From Sulfuritalea sp. (GTDB lineage Bacteria > Pseudomonadota > Gammaproteobacteria > Burkholderiales > Rhodocyclaceae): DNA of 64,000 bases. Below are positions 48,078 to 56,978 of this stretch, piece after piece. Each line of letters starts with the position of its first letter. Position 1 is the stretch's first letter. The notes below the pieces were generated by a model. That model made no database searches, had not been told where the DNA came from, and worked only from the letters and a program-made list of their open reading frames with translations. A program made the position numbers and the translations under genes. The stretch spans positions 20,888 through 84,887 of the forward strand of contig JADJFK010000028.1 in the NCBI GenBank assembly GCA_016708585.1, read 5' to 3'.

Positions 48078-48830
48078 ATGTTCGCCCATCTGCGTGAAGA
48101 CATTTCCTGCGTTTTCGAACGCGATCCTGCCGCCCGTTCCACATGGGAGGTGCTGACCTGCTATCCGGGCTTCCATGCACTGACGCTGCATCGGCTCGCT
48201 CACTGGCTTTGGAGCGCCCGTTTGCGCTGGCTGGCGCGCTTTGTTTCCCATTTCACGCGCTGGGTCACGGGTATCGAGATCCATCCCGGGGCAACCATCG
48301 GTCGCCGGGTCTTCATCGACCACGGCATGGGCGTGGTCATCGGCGAGACGGCGGTGATCGAGGACGAATGCACGCTGTATCACGGCGTCACGCTGGGCGG
48401 CACCTCCTGGAGCAAGGGCAAGCGCCATCCCACCCTGCAGCGCGGTGTGGTGATCGGCGCCGGCGCCAAGGTGCTGGGGCCGATTACCCTGGGGCCCGGT
48501 GCCAAGGTGGGATCGAACGCCGTAGTGGTGCGCGATGTCCCCTCGGGGGCGACGGCGGTTGGCATCCCGGCGCGCATCATCGAGGATCGCAGCGAGATCG
48601 ATCGCGAGGTCAAGGCCGGCCAGATGGGCTTCTCCGCCTATGCCGTGACCCGCGCCGAGGACGATCCGCTGGCACTGGCGATTCATGGCCTGCTCGATCA
48701 TGCGGTCGAAACCGACCGCCGCATCGAGGCCTTGCTGAAAACCATGGAGCGCTGCGGGGTATCGCTCGACGACGATGTCGCCACCGCCGACAAGTTCGAC
48801 CCAAATTATTTGTCGAAGATAGTTGACTAA
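48078..48830 (+). CDS. cysE: Serine O-acetyltransferase
   Basis: This 250-aa enzyme makes O-acetylserine for cysteine synthesis. The N-terminal helical region (DPAARSTWEVLTCYPGFHAL) is followed by left-handed beta-helix hexapeptide repeats (GIEIHPGATIGRRVFIDHGM, GVVIGETAVIEDECTLYHGV). It is of the iscR-linked short form found in many bacteria. Location before the isc operon links cysteine supply to Fe-S cluster assembly. The iscR promoter begins inside its last codons. Confidence 0.95.
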   Translation: MFAHLREDISCVFERDPAARSTWEVLTCYPGFHALTLHRLAHWLWSARLRWLARFVSHFTRWVTGIEIHPGATIGRRVFIDHGMGVVIGETAVIEDECTLYHGVTLGGTSWSKGKRHPTLQRGVVIGAGAKVLGPITLGPGAKVGSNAVVVRDVPSGATAVGIPARIIEDRSEIDREVKAGQMGFSAYAVTRAEDDPLALAIHGLLDHAVETDRRIEALLKTMERCGVSLDDDVATADKFDPNYLSKIVD

Positions 48831-48852
48831 AACACTCGGGATCCCATATAGT
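48819..48852 (+). promoter_or_regulatory. isc operon promoter with a probable IscR binding site
   Basis: TTGACT (48823-48828) and TATAGT (48847-48852) are 18 bases apart. The -35 box lies in ATAGTTGACTAAAAC followed by ACTCGGGAT (48819-48842), a close but imperfect match to the type 1 IscR consensus ATASYYGACTRWWWYAGTC with RRSTAT. Binding of [2Fe-2S]-IscR here would block RNA polymerase. Confidence 0.65.
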
Positions 48853-48918
48853 TGATGGAAATGCTCAGGTATTGGCCTGACGCGTTTCCCGAATGTAACC
48901 ACCCGACGGAGAAATACC

Positions 48919-49410
48919 ATGAGATTGACGACCAAAGGACGTTTTGCCGTGACCGCGATGATCGACCTTGCCCTGCGCCAGCATGCGGGCCCGGTCACCC
49001 TGGCCGGCATCAGCGAGCGCCAGAAGATTTCCCTTTCCTATCTTGAGCAACTGTTCGGCAAGTTGCGCCGCCGCCAGCTGGTTTCCAGCGTGCGCGGCCC
49101 GGGTGGCGGCTACAACCTGGCCAAGCCGCTGGAGGCGGTGTCGGTTTCCGACATCATCCATGCGGTGGATGAGACGCTCGATGCGACCAATTGCGGCGGC
49201 ATGGGCAATTGCTCCGAGGACCAGAAGCCCTGCATGACCCACGAACTGTGGACCAGCCTCAACGAAAAGATGTTCGAGTACCTCAACTCGGTCACCCTTG
49301 CCCAGCTGGTCGCCCAGCAACGGGAGCGCAGCGGTGTCACCGCCGTGATGCACGACGAACGCCCGCTGCGCCGCGTGCGCCGTACGACCGAGGAACTCGC
49401 CGCCGCTTGA
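48919..49410 (+). CDS. iscR: Fe-S cluster assembly transcriptional regulator IscR
   Basis: This 163-aa Rrf2-family repressor senses Fe-S cluster supply. Start MRLTTKGRFAVTAMIDLALR, winged helix through LEQLFGKLRRRQLVSSVRGP with GGGYNL, and three cluster cysteines spaced C-x5-C-x5-C in NCGGMGNCSEDQKPCMTH, with the distinctive histidine after the third. It is the first gene of the isc operon, and its stop directly adjoins the next start. Confidence 0.97.
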   Translation: MRLTTKGRFAVTAMIDLALRQHAGPVTLAGISERQKISLSYLEQLFGKLRRRQLVSSVRGPGGGYNLAKPLEAVSVSDIIHAVDETLDATNCGGMGNCSEDQKPCMTHELWTSLNEKMFEYLNSVTLAQLVAQQRERSGVTAVMHDERPLRRVRRTTEELAAA

Positions 49411-50580
49411 GTGTCCGCCGCAATGTTCGCTCCTGTCTACTTCGACCACAACGCCACCACGCCGCTCGATCCGCGCGTGCTGGACGGCATGCTGCCCTAC
49501 CTGCGCGAGCAGTTCGGCAATGCCTCCAGCCGTCACGAATACGGCCGCGCGGCGCGGCGCGCGATCGACGAGGCGCGGCAGCGGGTGGCTTATGCCGCCG
49601 GTGCCCATCCGACCGAAGTGGTATTCACCAGCGGCGGTTCGGAAGCCAACAACCTGTTCCTCAAGGGTGCGGCGGCCTGCCTGGCGCCGGGTACCGTGGC
49701 GATCTCCGCCATCGAACATCCCTGCGTGCGCGAGCCGGCAAAGCAACTGCAGCGTGCCGGCTGGAAGCTGCGCGAAATAGCGGTCGATGAAAATTGCCGT
49801 GTCGCCGGCGCCGACTTTTTGGCGGCATGTGCAGAAAAACCGGCGCTGGTATCGGTCATGCTGGCCAACAACGAGACGGGTGTCGTGCAGGACGTGGCGG
49901 CGCTCGCGGGGCAGGCCAAACCTGCGCGTGCCTGGTTCCATACCGACGCGGTGCAGGCCTTCGGCAAGCGGCGCATCGATTTTCGCGCCCTCAACGGGGC
50001 CGGCGTGCATGCCCTGACCCTTTCCGCGCACAAGCTGGGCGGGCCGAAAGGCGCCGGTGCGCTGGTGGTCGACAAGCGGGTGGAACTGCAGCCGCTGATC
50101 GCCGGTGGCGGGCATGAACGCGGACTGCGCTCGGGCACCGAAAACGTTGCGGCGATTGTCGGTTTCGGCCTTGCGGCCGAGTTGGCAAGCACGCAGTTCG
50201 ACGCCCGTGCCAGGCAGTACGAGGCCTTGCGTGCCGAACTCGAAGCGGGCCTGGTGGCGCAGGGGGCAATGGTTTTCGCCAGCGCCGCGGAACGTCTGCC
50301 GAACACCAGCTATTTTGCCTTCGCCGGCATCGACGGCGAAACCCTGGTCGGCAAGATGGACCGCGCCGGGTTTGCCGTGGCGGCCGGGGCCGCTTGTTCC
50401 AGCGCCAACCCTGAACCGTCGCGGGTGCTGCTGGCGATGGGTGTGCCATCCTCGCTTGCGCGTGGCGCCGTGCGGATCAGTTTTGGCGTCGGCAATGGCG
50501 CGGCACAGGTTCGTGATTTTCTGGCCGCATTGAACACTACAATCCTGCAACTCAAGGGCCTCAGGGCCCTCATTAGCTGA
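49411..50580 (+). CDS. Cysteine desulfurase family protein, NifS-like paralog
   Basis: This 389-aa PLP enzyme should release sulfur from cysteine. It has YFDHNATTPLDPRVLDGML, VFTSGGSEANNLFLKGAA, the PLP lysine in LTLSAHKLGGPKGAGAL, and the active cysteine in AACSSANPEPSRVLLAMG. The catalytic cysteine follows a short loop with a small deletion relative to the IscS below. It starts with GTG 49411 directly after the iscR TGA. Having two desulfurases in one isc operon is not universal. A copy of the dispersed motif encodes RVAGADF near residue 130. Confidence 0.92.
   Translation: MSAAMFAPVYFDHNATTPLDPRVLDGMLPYLREQFGNASSRHEYGRAARRAIDEARQRVAYAAGAHPTEVVFTSGGSEANNLFLKGAAACLAPGTVAISAIEHPCVREPAKQLQRAGWKLREIAVDENCRVAGADFLAACAEKPALVSVMLANNETGVVQDVAALAGQAKPARAWFHTDAVQAFGKRRIDFRALNGAGVHALTLSAHKLGGPKGAGALVVDKRVELQPLIAGGGHERGLRSGTENVAAIVGFGLAAELASTQFDARARQYEALRAELEAGLVAQGAMVFASAAERLPNTSYFAFAGIDGETLVGKMDRAGFAVAAGAACSSANPEPSRVLLAMGVPSSLARGAVRISFGVGNGAAQVRDFLAALNTTILQLKGLRALIS
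49798..49818 (+). repeat. Dispersed 21-bp motif, copy in the NifS-like gene
   Basis: CGTGTCGCCGGCGCC then GACTTT, a full match to the consensus. Encodes RVAGADF. With three further bases it matches the copy at 56939 at 23 of 24 positions. Confidence 0.5.
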
Positions 50581-50596
50581 ACTGGAGAAATTGGTA

Positions 50597-51808
50597 ATGA
50601 AACTGCCGGTGTACCTAGACTATTCCGCAACCACCCCGGTCGATCCGCGTGTGGCCGCGAAGATGATTCCCTGGCTGACCGAGCATTTCGGCAACCCGGC
50701 CTCGCGCTCCCACGTCTATGGCTGGGAAGCCGAGAAGGCCGTGGAGGAGGCGCGCGAGGAAGTCGCCGCGCTGGTCGGCGCCGATGCCAAGGAAATCATC
50801 TGGACCTCGGGCGCCACCGAATCGAACAACCTCGCCATCAAGGGCGCGGCGCATTTCTACGCCGGGACCAAGGGCAAGCACATCATCACCGTGTCCACCG
50901 AGCACAAGGCGGTGCTGGACACGGTCAAGGAACTAGAGCGCCAGGGCTTCGAAGCGACCTACCTTACGCCGCAGGAAAACGGCCTGATCACCGTCGAGCA
51001 GTTCAAGGCGGCGTTGCGGCCCGACACCGTCGTGGCCTCGGTAATGGCGGTCAACAATGAAATCGGCGTGATCCAGCCGATCGCCGAGATCGGCGAGATC
51101 TGCCGCGAGAAGGGCGTGATGTTCCACGTCGATGCGGCGCAGGCCACCGGCAAGATGCCGATCGATCTTTCGAAGCTGAAGGTCGACCTGATGTCCTTCT
51201 GCGCGCACAAGACCTACGGCCCCAAGGGCATCGGCGCGCTCTACGTGCGGCGCAAGCCGCGCGTCCGGCTGGAAGCGCAGATGCACGGCGGCGGCCACGA
51301 GCGCGGCATGCGCTCGGGCACCCTGGCGACGCACCAGATCATCGGCATGGGCGAATGCTTCCGCCTCGCCCGCGAGGAAATGGCTGTCGAGAACGAGCGC
51401 ATCCGCATGCTGCGCGACCGGCTGCTCAAGGGCCTGATGGACATCGAGGAAACCTATGTCAACGGCGACATCGAGCAGCGCGTGCCGCACAACCTCAACG
51501 TCAGCTTCAACTTCGTCGAGGGCGAGTCGCTGATCATGGCGATCAAGGACATCGCGGTGTCCTCCGGTTCGGCCTGCACCTCGGCCAGCCTGGAGCCGTC
51601 CTACGTGCTGCGCTCGCTGGGACGTTCGGACGAACTGGCGCACAGCTCGATCCGCTTCACCCTCGGCCGCTTCACTACCGAAGAGGAAATCGATTTCACG
51701 ATCAAGCTGTTGCACGACAAGCTGGGCAAGCTGCGCGATCTGTCGCCGCTGTGGGAAATGTACAAGGACGGCGTCGATTTGAACTCCGTGCAATGGGCTG
51801 CTCACTAA
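50597..51808 (+). CDS. iscS: Cysteine desulfurase IscS
   Basis: This 403-aa group I desulfurase supplies sulfur to IscU. It shows YLDYSATTPVDPRVAAKMIP, IIWTSGATESNNLAIKGAA, the lysine in SFCAHKTYGPKGIGALYVRR, and the mobile-loop cysteine in SSGSACTSASLEPSYVLRSL. I chose ATG 50597, two codons inside the open frame. A GGAG site (AACTGGAGAAATTGGTAATG) precedes it. Confidence 0.97.
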   Translation: MKLPVYLDYSATTPVDPRVAAKMIPWLTEHFGNPASRSHVYGWEAEKAVEEAREEVAALVGADAKEIIWTSGATESNNLAIKGAAHFYAGTKGKHIITVSTEHKAVLDTVKELERQGFEATYLTPQENGLITVEQFKAALRPDTVVASVMAVNNEIGVIQPIAEIGEICREKGVMFHVDAAQATGKMPIDLSKLKVDLMSFCAHKTYGPKGIGALYVRRKPRVRLEAQMHGGGHERGMRSGTLATHQIIGMGECFRLAREEMAVENERIRMLRDRLLKGLMDIEETYVNGDIEQRVPHNLNVSFNFVEGESLIMAIKDIAVSSGSACTSASLEPSYVLRSLGRSDELAHSSIRFTLGRFTTEEEIDFTIKLLHDKLGKLRDLSPLWEMYKDGVDLNSVQWAAH

Positions 51809-51818
51809 GGAAACCATC

Positions 51819-52202
51819 ATGGCATATAGCGAAAAAGTACTGGACCACTACGAAAACCCCCGCAACGTGGGTTCCTTCGCCAAGGACGACGAAGGCGTCG
51901 CCACCGGCATGGTCGGCGCGCCGGCCTGCGGCGACGTCATGAAGCTGCAGATCAAGGTCGGCAAGGACGGCGTCATCGAGGACGCCAAGTTCAAGACCTA
52001 CGGCTGCGGCTCGGCGATCGCCTCGTCGTCGCTGGTCACCGAATGGGTCAAGGGCAAGACCCTGGACCAGGCGCTGGACATCAAGAACACCCAGATCGCC
52101 GAGGAACTCGCTTTGCCGCCGGTCAAGATCCACTGCTCGATACTCGCCGAGGATGCGATCAAGGCCGCCGTGGCCGACTACAAGAAGAAACAGGGAGCCT
52201 GA
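51819..52202 (+). CDS. iscU: Fe-S cluster scaffold protein IscU
   Basis: This 127-aa scaffold assembles [2Fe-2S] clusters. The three cluster cysteines are in GAPACGDVMKL, YGCGSAIASSS and KIHCSILAE, and the HscA-recognition motif LPPVK is present. It begins 10 bases after iscS. Confidence 0.98.
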   Translation: MAYSEKVLDHYENPRNVGSFAKDDEGVATGMVGAPACGDVMKLQIKVGKDGVIEDAKFKTYGCGSAIASSSLVTEWVKGKTLDQALDIKNTQIAEELALPPVKIHCSILAEDAIKAAVADYKKKQGA

Positions 52203-52203
52203 G

Positions 52204-52611
52204 ATGAGCGCCTGCACCACCCCGACTGCCGATAGCGCCGTCATGCCCGAGGCGCCACCGGCAAGCTGGCAGGGCAGCGAGAGCGCCAGCCCGGTGACGC
52301 TCAGCGCGCGCGCCGCCGACCACATCGCCAAATACATCGCCAAGCGCGGCAAGGGCATCGGCATCCGCCTCGGCGTGCGCACCTCGGGCTGCTCGGGCAT
52401 GGCCTACAAGCTGGAATTCGCCGATGCCGCCAACCCGGAGGACATCGAGTTCCTCAGCCATGGCGTCAAGGTGCTGGTCGACCCCAAGAGCCTGCCCTAT
52501 CTGGCCGGCACCGAGCTCGACTACGCGCGCGAGGGCCTCAACGAGGGCTTCAAGTTCAACAACCCGAACGTCAAGGACGCATGCGGTTGCGGCGAGTCTT
52601 TCAATACCTGA
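52204..52611 (+). CDS. iscA: Fe-S cluster carrier IscA with N-terminal extension
   Basis: This 135-aa A-type carrier has the three conserved cysteines (TSGCSGMAYKLEF and CGCGESFNT). Compared with usual IscA of about 107 aa it carries about 28 extra N-terminal residues (TTPTADSAVMPEAPPASWQG), a low-complexity stretch before the domain starts at VTLSARAADHI. ATG 52204 directly follows the iscU stop; a start at the inner Met (residue 14) would still leave an extension. Confidence 0.93.
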   Translation: MSACTTPTADSAVMPEAPPASWQGSESASPVTLSARAADHIAKYIAKRGKGIGIRLGVRTSGCSGMAYKLEFADAANPEDIEFLSHGVKVLVDPKSLPYLAGTELDYAREGLNEGFKFNNPNVKDACGCGESFNT

Positions 52612-52632
52612 TGCCCGCCTGACCGAATTGCG

Positions 52633-53175
52633 ATGACCACGTTCGACCTGAATTTCGCTGCCGACCACTTCACGCTGTTCGGCCTGCCGCACGTGCAGGC
52701 GCTCGACCAGGAAAGCCTCGACAACGCGTTTCGCGCCGTGCAGTCGCAGGTGCATCCGGACAAGCACGCGCATGCGGCCGAGTCCGACCGGCGGCTGGCC
52801 ATGCAGTGGGCAACGCGCATCAACGAGGCCTACCAGACGCTGAAGTCGCCGGGCAGGCGCGCCCGCTACCTGCTGCAACTGCTGGGCCACGATCCGCAGA
52901 TCGAAAGCAACACGGCAATGCCGGCGGAATTCCTGGTGAACCAGATGGAATTGCGCGAGGCCGTCGCAGAGGCCCGCAGCGCGGCCGACGAGGATGCGCT
53001 GGATACGGTTCGCGTCCGTCTGCTGGGCGAGATCCGGACGGAATACGAGCGGCTGACGGGATTGATCGACACGGACCGTGATCTGGTGGCGGCCTCCAAT
53101 CTGGTCCGGCAACTGATGTTCCAGGAAAAACTGCTGAACGAAATCGACGACGCGCTCGAAGCCGTCACTGCTTAA
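52633..53175 (+). CDS. hscB: Co-chaperone HscB
   Basis: This 180-aa J-domain protein brings IscU to HscA. The J domain is N-terminal with the HPD motif in QVHPDKHAHA near residue 38, followed by a three-helix IscU-binding domain (AMPAEFLVNQMELREAV). Spacing to hscA is 8 bases. Confidence 0.96.
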   Translation: MTTFDLNFAADHFTLFGLPHVQALDQESLDNAFRAVQSQVHPDKHAHAAESDRRLAMQWATRINEAYQTLKSPGRRARYLLQLLGHDPQIESNTAMPAEFLVNQMELREAVAEARSAADEDALDTVRVRLLGEIRTEYERLTGLIDTDRDLVAASNLVRQLMFQEKLLNEIDDALEAVTA

Positions 53176-53183
53176 AGAAAACC

Positions 53184-55052
53184 ATGGCACTACTTCAAAT
53201 AGCGGAGCCGGGAGAATCCGCGGCACCCCACGAACATCGTCTGGCCGTCGGCATCGACCTCGGCACCACCAATACCCTGGTCGCCACGGTCAGGAGCGGC
53301 ATGAGCGTGGTGCTCAATGACCTCAAGGGCCGGCCGCTGCTGCCTTCGGTAGTCAGTTATGCCGCCGACGGGACTGTCGCCGTGGGCTATGGCGCGGAGG
53401 CCAAGCAGTCCGTCGATCCGAAGAACACCATCGTCTCGGTCAAGCGCTTCATGGGGCGCGGCCGGCGCGACATCGCCCACATCGAAACCCTGCCTTACGA
53501 CTTCCTCGATGCCGAAGGCATGGTCAAGCTGAAGACGGCTGCCGGCATCAAGAGTCCCGTGGAAATTTCGGCCGAGATCCTGAAGACCGTGCGCAACCGG
53601 GCCGAAGCCTCGCTCGGCGGCGAACTCACCGGCGCCGTGATCACCGTGCCGGCCTATTTCGACGATGCACAGCGCCAGGCCACCAAGGATGCCGCCCGCC
53701 TGGCCGGCATCAACGTGCTGCGCCTGCTCAACGAACCGACCGCCGCCGCGATCGCCTATGGCCTCGACAATTCGGCCGAAGGCATCTACGCCGTGTTCGA
53801 CCTGGGTGGCGGCACCTTCGACATTTCCATCCTGCGCCTGTCGAAAGGCGTATTCGAGGTCATGGCCACCGGCGGCGATTCCGCCCTGGGCGGCGACGAT
53901 TTCGACCACCGCGTGTTCTGCTGGATCATCGAACAGGCCCAACTGGCGCCGCTTTCGCTGCAGGACGCGCGACTGCTGCAGATGCGCGCCCGCGAAGCCA
54001 AGGAACAACTTTCCCAGCACGGCCAGGCACCGATCACCGTCAAGCTCGGCAGCGGCGAGTATGTCGATCTGGTGCTGACCACCGAAGTCTTTACCGAGAT
54101 AACCCGTACCCTGGTGCAGAAAGCCATCACGCCGACCAAAAAAGCCTTGCGCGATGCCGGGCTCACCGTGGCCGACGTGCGCGGCGTGGTCATGGTCGGC
54201 GGCTCGACGCGGATGCCGCAGATCCAGCATGCGGTGGCCGATCTTTTCAAGCAGGAGCCGCTCAACAACCTCGACCCGGAGAAGGTGGTCGCGCTCGGCG
54301 CCGCAACCCAGGCCAACCTGCTGGCCGGCAACCGCGCGGCGGGCGACGACTGGCTGCTGCTCGACGTGATTCCCCTGTCGCTCGGGCTGGAGACCATGGG
54401 CGGCCTGGTGGAAAAAGTCATCCCGCGCAACTCGACGATCCCGATCGCGCGCGCGCAGGAATTCACCACCTTCAAGGACGGCCAGACCGCGATGGCGATC
54501 CAGGTGGTGCAGGGCGAGCGCGAACTGGTATCCGATTGCCGCAGCCTGGCGCGCTTCGAACTGCGCGGCATACCGCCCATGGTGGCGGGCGCGGCGCGCA
54601 TCCGCGTCACCTTCCAGGTCGATGCCGACGGCCTGCTCTCGGTCACCGCGCGCGAGCAGACCACCGGCCACGAGGCCCGCATCGAGGTCAAGCCGTCCTA
54701 CGGCCTGTCCGACGACGAGATCGCCGCGATGCTCAAGGACAGCTTCAGCCACGCCGGCGACGACGCCTTCCGCCGCGCCCTGCGCGAAGCGCAGGTGGAG
54801 GCGCAGCGCCTGATCGAGGCCACCCAGTCGGCATTGCAGGATTCCGCCGACCTGTTGTCCACCCTGGAGCGCGCCCACATCGACGCGTCCATCACCAAAC
54901 TGCAGACCGTGATGATCGGCGACGACCGTCGCGCCATCGACCAGGCGATGCAGGCCCTGAGCGCCGCGACCAACGAATTCGCGGCGCGCCGCATGAACCA
55001 GAGCGTGCAGCGCGCACTCTCCGGCCGCAACGTGGACCAGATATCCCTATGA
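53184..55052 (+). CDS. hscA: Fe-S assembly chaperone HscA
   Basis: This 622-aa Hsp70-type ATPase drives cluster release from IscU. The nucleotide domain has VGIDLGTTNTLVATV, AVFDLGGGTFDISIL and VVMVGGSTRMPQIQHAV; the substrate-binding domain follows from about residue 390. Its stop overlaps the fdx start by four bases. Confidence 0.97.
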   Translation: MALLQIAEPGESAAPHEHRLAVGIDLGTTNTLVATVRSGMSVVLNDLKGRPLLPSVVSYAADGTVAVGYGAEAKQSVDPKNTIVSVKRFMGRGRRDIAHIETLPYDFLDAEGMVKLKTAAGIKSPVEISAEILKTVRNRAEASLGGELTGAVITVPAYFDDAQRQATKDAARLAGINVLRLLNEPTAAAIAYGLDNSAEGIYAVFDLGGGTFDISILRLSKGVFEVMATGGDSALGGDDFDHRVFCWIIEQAQLAPLSLQDARLLQMRAREAKEQLSQHGQAPITVKLGSGEYVDLVLTTEVFTEITRTLVQKAITPTKKALRDAGLTVADVRGVVMVGGSTRMPQIQHAVADLFKQEPLNNLDPEKVVALGAATQANLLAGNRAAGDDWLLLDVIPLSLGLETMGGLVEKVIPRNSTIPIARAQEFTTFKDGQTAMAIQVVQGERELVSDCRSLARFELRGIPPMVAGAARIRVTFQVDADGLLSVTAREQTTGHEARIEVKPSYGLSDDEIAAMLKDSFSHAGDDAFRRALREAQVEAQRLIEATQSALQDSADLLSTLERAHIDASITKLQTVMIGDDRRAIDQAMQALSAATNEFAARRMNQSVQRALSGRNVDQISL

Positions 55053-55396
55053 CCCAGATCATCGTTTTACCCCATGTCGAGCTGTGTCCCGACGGTGCCG
55101 TGATCGACGCCGCGCCGGGCACCTCGGTTTGCGATGCGCTGCTCGGCAACGAGATCGAGATCGAGCATGCCTGCGAGAAGTCCTGCGCCTGCACCACCTG
55201 CCATGTCATCGTGCGCGAAGGCTTCGAGTCGCTGGCCGAGGCGGAGGAGATCGAGGAGGATCTGCTGGACAAGGCCTGGGGCCTGGAGCCGAAGTCGCGG
55301 CTTTCCTGCCAGGCCATCGTCGGCGCCACGCCGCTGGTGATCGAGATACCGAAATACACCATCAACATGGTCAAGGAAGGACATTCCAAGAAATGA
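55049..55396 (+). CDS. fdx: [2Fe-2S] ferredoxin of the isc operon
   Basis: This 115-aa ferredoxin donates electrons for cluster assembly. Cluster cysteines lie in EHACEKSCACTTCHVIV and RLSCQAIVG. Length and acidic helix EEIEEDLLDKAWG are typical of adrenodoxin-like Isc ferredoxin. Overlaps hscA and iscX by four bases each. Confidence 0.97.
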   Translation: MTQIIVLPHVELCPDGAVIDAAPGTSVCDALLGNEIEIEHACEKSCACTTCHVIVREGFESLAEAEEIEEDLLDKAWGLEPKSRLSCQAIVGATPLVIEIPKYTINMVKEGHSKK

Positions 55397-55587
55397 AATG
55401 GACCGACAGCCTCGATGTTGCCATCGCGCTTTCCGAAGCGCATCCGGAGGTCGATCCGACCCGGATCAATTTTGTCGATCTGATGACCTGGGTCATGGAA
55501 CTGCCCGGCTTCGAGGAAAGCGAAAGCCACTGCGGCGAAAAGAAGCTCGAAGCGATACAGCAGGCCTGGATCGACGAGGTCGAGTGA
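55393..55587 (+). CDS. iscX: IscX, small Fe-S assembly modulator
   Basis: This 64-aa acidic protein binds IscS and iron and tunes the assembly rate. Start MKWTDSLDVAIALSEAHPEV and the motif DLMTWVMELPGFE are family hallmarks. Its ATG overlaps the fdx stop (ATGA). It is the last gene of the isc operon. Confidence 0.97.
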   Translation: MKWTDSLDVAIALSEAHPEVDPTRINFVDLMTWVMELPGFEESESHCGEKKLEAIQQAWIDEVE

Positions 55588-55599
55588 GCGCGGCCGGTC

Positions 55600-56373
55600 A
55601 TGCTGGTCGATACCCACTGCCACCTGGATGCCGCGGAATTCGACGCCGATCGTGATGCGGTCGCCGCCGCCGCGCTTCAGGCGGGTGTCGGCCTGATCGT
55701 GGTGCCGGCGGTGGAGCGCGCCAACTTCGGCGCCGTGGCCTCGGTCTGTCGCGAACATGCCGGCTGCCGCGCGGCCTACGGCATCCATCCGATGTATGTC
55801 GATCGAGCGCGGGAAGAAGACCTCGACACCCTGCGCGAAACCGTTTTGCGCGAACATCCTCTGGCGGTGGGCGAAATCGGACTCGATCACTTCGTCGAAA
55901 CGCGCGACGAGGCGCAGCAGGAGCTCTATTTCAATGCCCAGCTGCAGATCGCCCGCGACCACGACCTGCCGGTGCTGCTCCATGTGCGGCGCGCCATCGA
56001 TCCGATACTCAAGGCATTGCGGCGTTGCCGGGTGCCGGGCGGCATCGCCCATGCCTTCAACGGCAGCCGGCAGCAGGCCGACGAATTCATCAAGCTCGGC
56101 TTCAAGCTCGGCTTCGGCGGCGCCATGACCTTTCCCCGCGCCAGCCGCATCCGCGAACTGGCCGCGACCCTGCCGCTCGATGCCATCGTGCTCGAAACCG
56201 ATGCGCCGGACATTCCGCCCGAGTGGAAAGTCGGCGCCCGCAACACGCCGGATCAGTTGCCGCGCATTGCGCTGGCGCTGGCCGGCCTGCGCGGCATTGC
56301 CGTCGAGGAAGTCGCCGCAGCCACCATGCGCAATGCGGCAGCCGTTCTTCCCGGCCTGGCGCCGATGCACTAA
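55600..56373 (+). CDS. tatD: TatD family metal-dependent hydrolase
   Basis: This 257-aa TIM-barrel hydrolase (DNase-like) has the HxH metal site in LVDTHCHLDAAEFD, GIHPMYVD, AVGEIGLDH, the second histidine in PVLLHVRRA, and the terminal aspartate in LETDAPDIPP. In place of the usual basic tail it reads WKVGARNTPDQLPRIALAL, where a diverged copy of the dispersed motif lies. It begins 12 bases after iscX and is probably in the same transcript. Confidence 0.9.
   Translation: MLVDTHCHLDAAEFDADRDAVAAAALQAGVGLIVVPAVERANFGAVASVCREHAGCRAAYGIHPMYVDRAREEDLDTLRETVLREHPLAVGEIGLDHFVETRDEAQQELYFNAQLQIARDHDLPVLLHVRRAIDPILKALRRCRVPGGIAHAFNGSRQQADEFIKLGFKLGFGGAMTFPRASRIRELAATLPLDAIVLETDAPDIPPEWKVGARNTPDQLPRIALALAGLRGIAVEEVAAATMRNAAAVLPGLAPMH
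56227..56247 (-). repeat. Dispersed 21-bp motif, diverged copy in tatD
   Basis: Matches the reverse-complement consensus at 19 of 21 positions and encodes KVGARNT. Confidence 0.35.
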
Positions 56374-56417
56374 ACTCTTTCCCAACCCCCCAACCCGATC
56401 CAGAAAAGGAGCAAGCC

Positions 56418-56921
56418 ATGAGCACCACCGTAACCCTGCGCGGCACCCCCCTTCGCGTCGAGGGCGACCTGCCCGCCGTCGGCGCCAAGGCGCCCGATTT
56501 CAAGCTGACCAGCGGCGCGCTGGCCGAAGTTTCGCTCAAGGACTTCGCCGGCAAGCGCAAGGTCTTCAACATCTATCCCAGCATCGACACGCCGACCTGC
56601 GCCACCTCGACGCGCAAGTTCAACGAGGCCGCCGGCAAGCTGGCCAACACCGTCGTGCTCTGCGTTTCCGGCGACCTGCCGTTCGCCGCCAAGCGCTTTT
56701 GCGACATGGAAGGGCTGGCCAACGTGTCGCACCTGTCGACTTTCCGCAATCCCGGGTTCATGAAGGACTGGGGCGTCGCCTTCGCCGAAGGCCCGCTGCT
56801 CGGCCTCACGGTGCGCGCCGTGGTCGTGGTCGACGAGAACGACAAGGTGATCCACGCCGAGATGGTGCCGGAGATCGCGCAGGAGCCGAATTACGACGCG
56901 GCGCTGAAGGCATTGGGCTGA
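56418..56921 (+). CDS. tpx: Thiol peroxidase (Tpx, atypical 2-Cys peroxiredoxin)
   Basis: This 167-aa enzyme reduces hydrogen peroxide and lipid hydroperoxides. The peroxidatic cysteine is in SIDTPTCATSTRKF and the resolving cysteine in RFCDMEGL. An AAAGGAG site lies 8 nt before ATG 56418. It has its own terminator downstream. Confidence 0.96.
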   Translation: MSTTVTLRGTPLRVEGDLPAVGAKAPDFKLTSGALAEVSLKDFAGKRKVFNIYPSIDTPTCATSTRKFNEAAGKLANTVVLCVSGDLPFAAKRFCDMEGLANVSHLSTFRNPGFMKDWGVAFAEGPLLGLTVRAVVVVDENDKVIHAEMVPEIAQEPNYDAALKALG

Positions 56922-56938
56922 TCGCAGCCTGGAGTCGG

Positions 56939-56959
56939 CGTGTCGCCAGCGCCGACTTT
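56939..56959 (+). repeat. Dispersed 21-bp motif, intergenic copy after tpx
   Basis: CGTGTCGCCAGCGCC then GACTTT, a full match to the consensus, in the non-coding gap between the tpx stop and its terminator. This copy cannot be explained by protein constraint. Confidence 0.5.
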
Positions 56960-56978
56960 TTGCAGCGGTGGCATAAGA

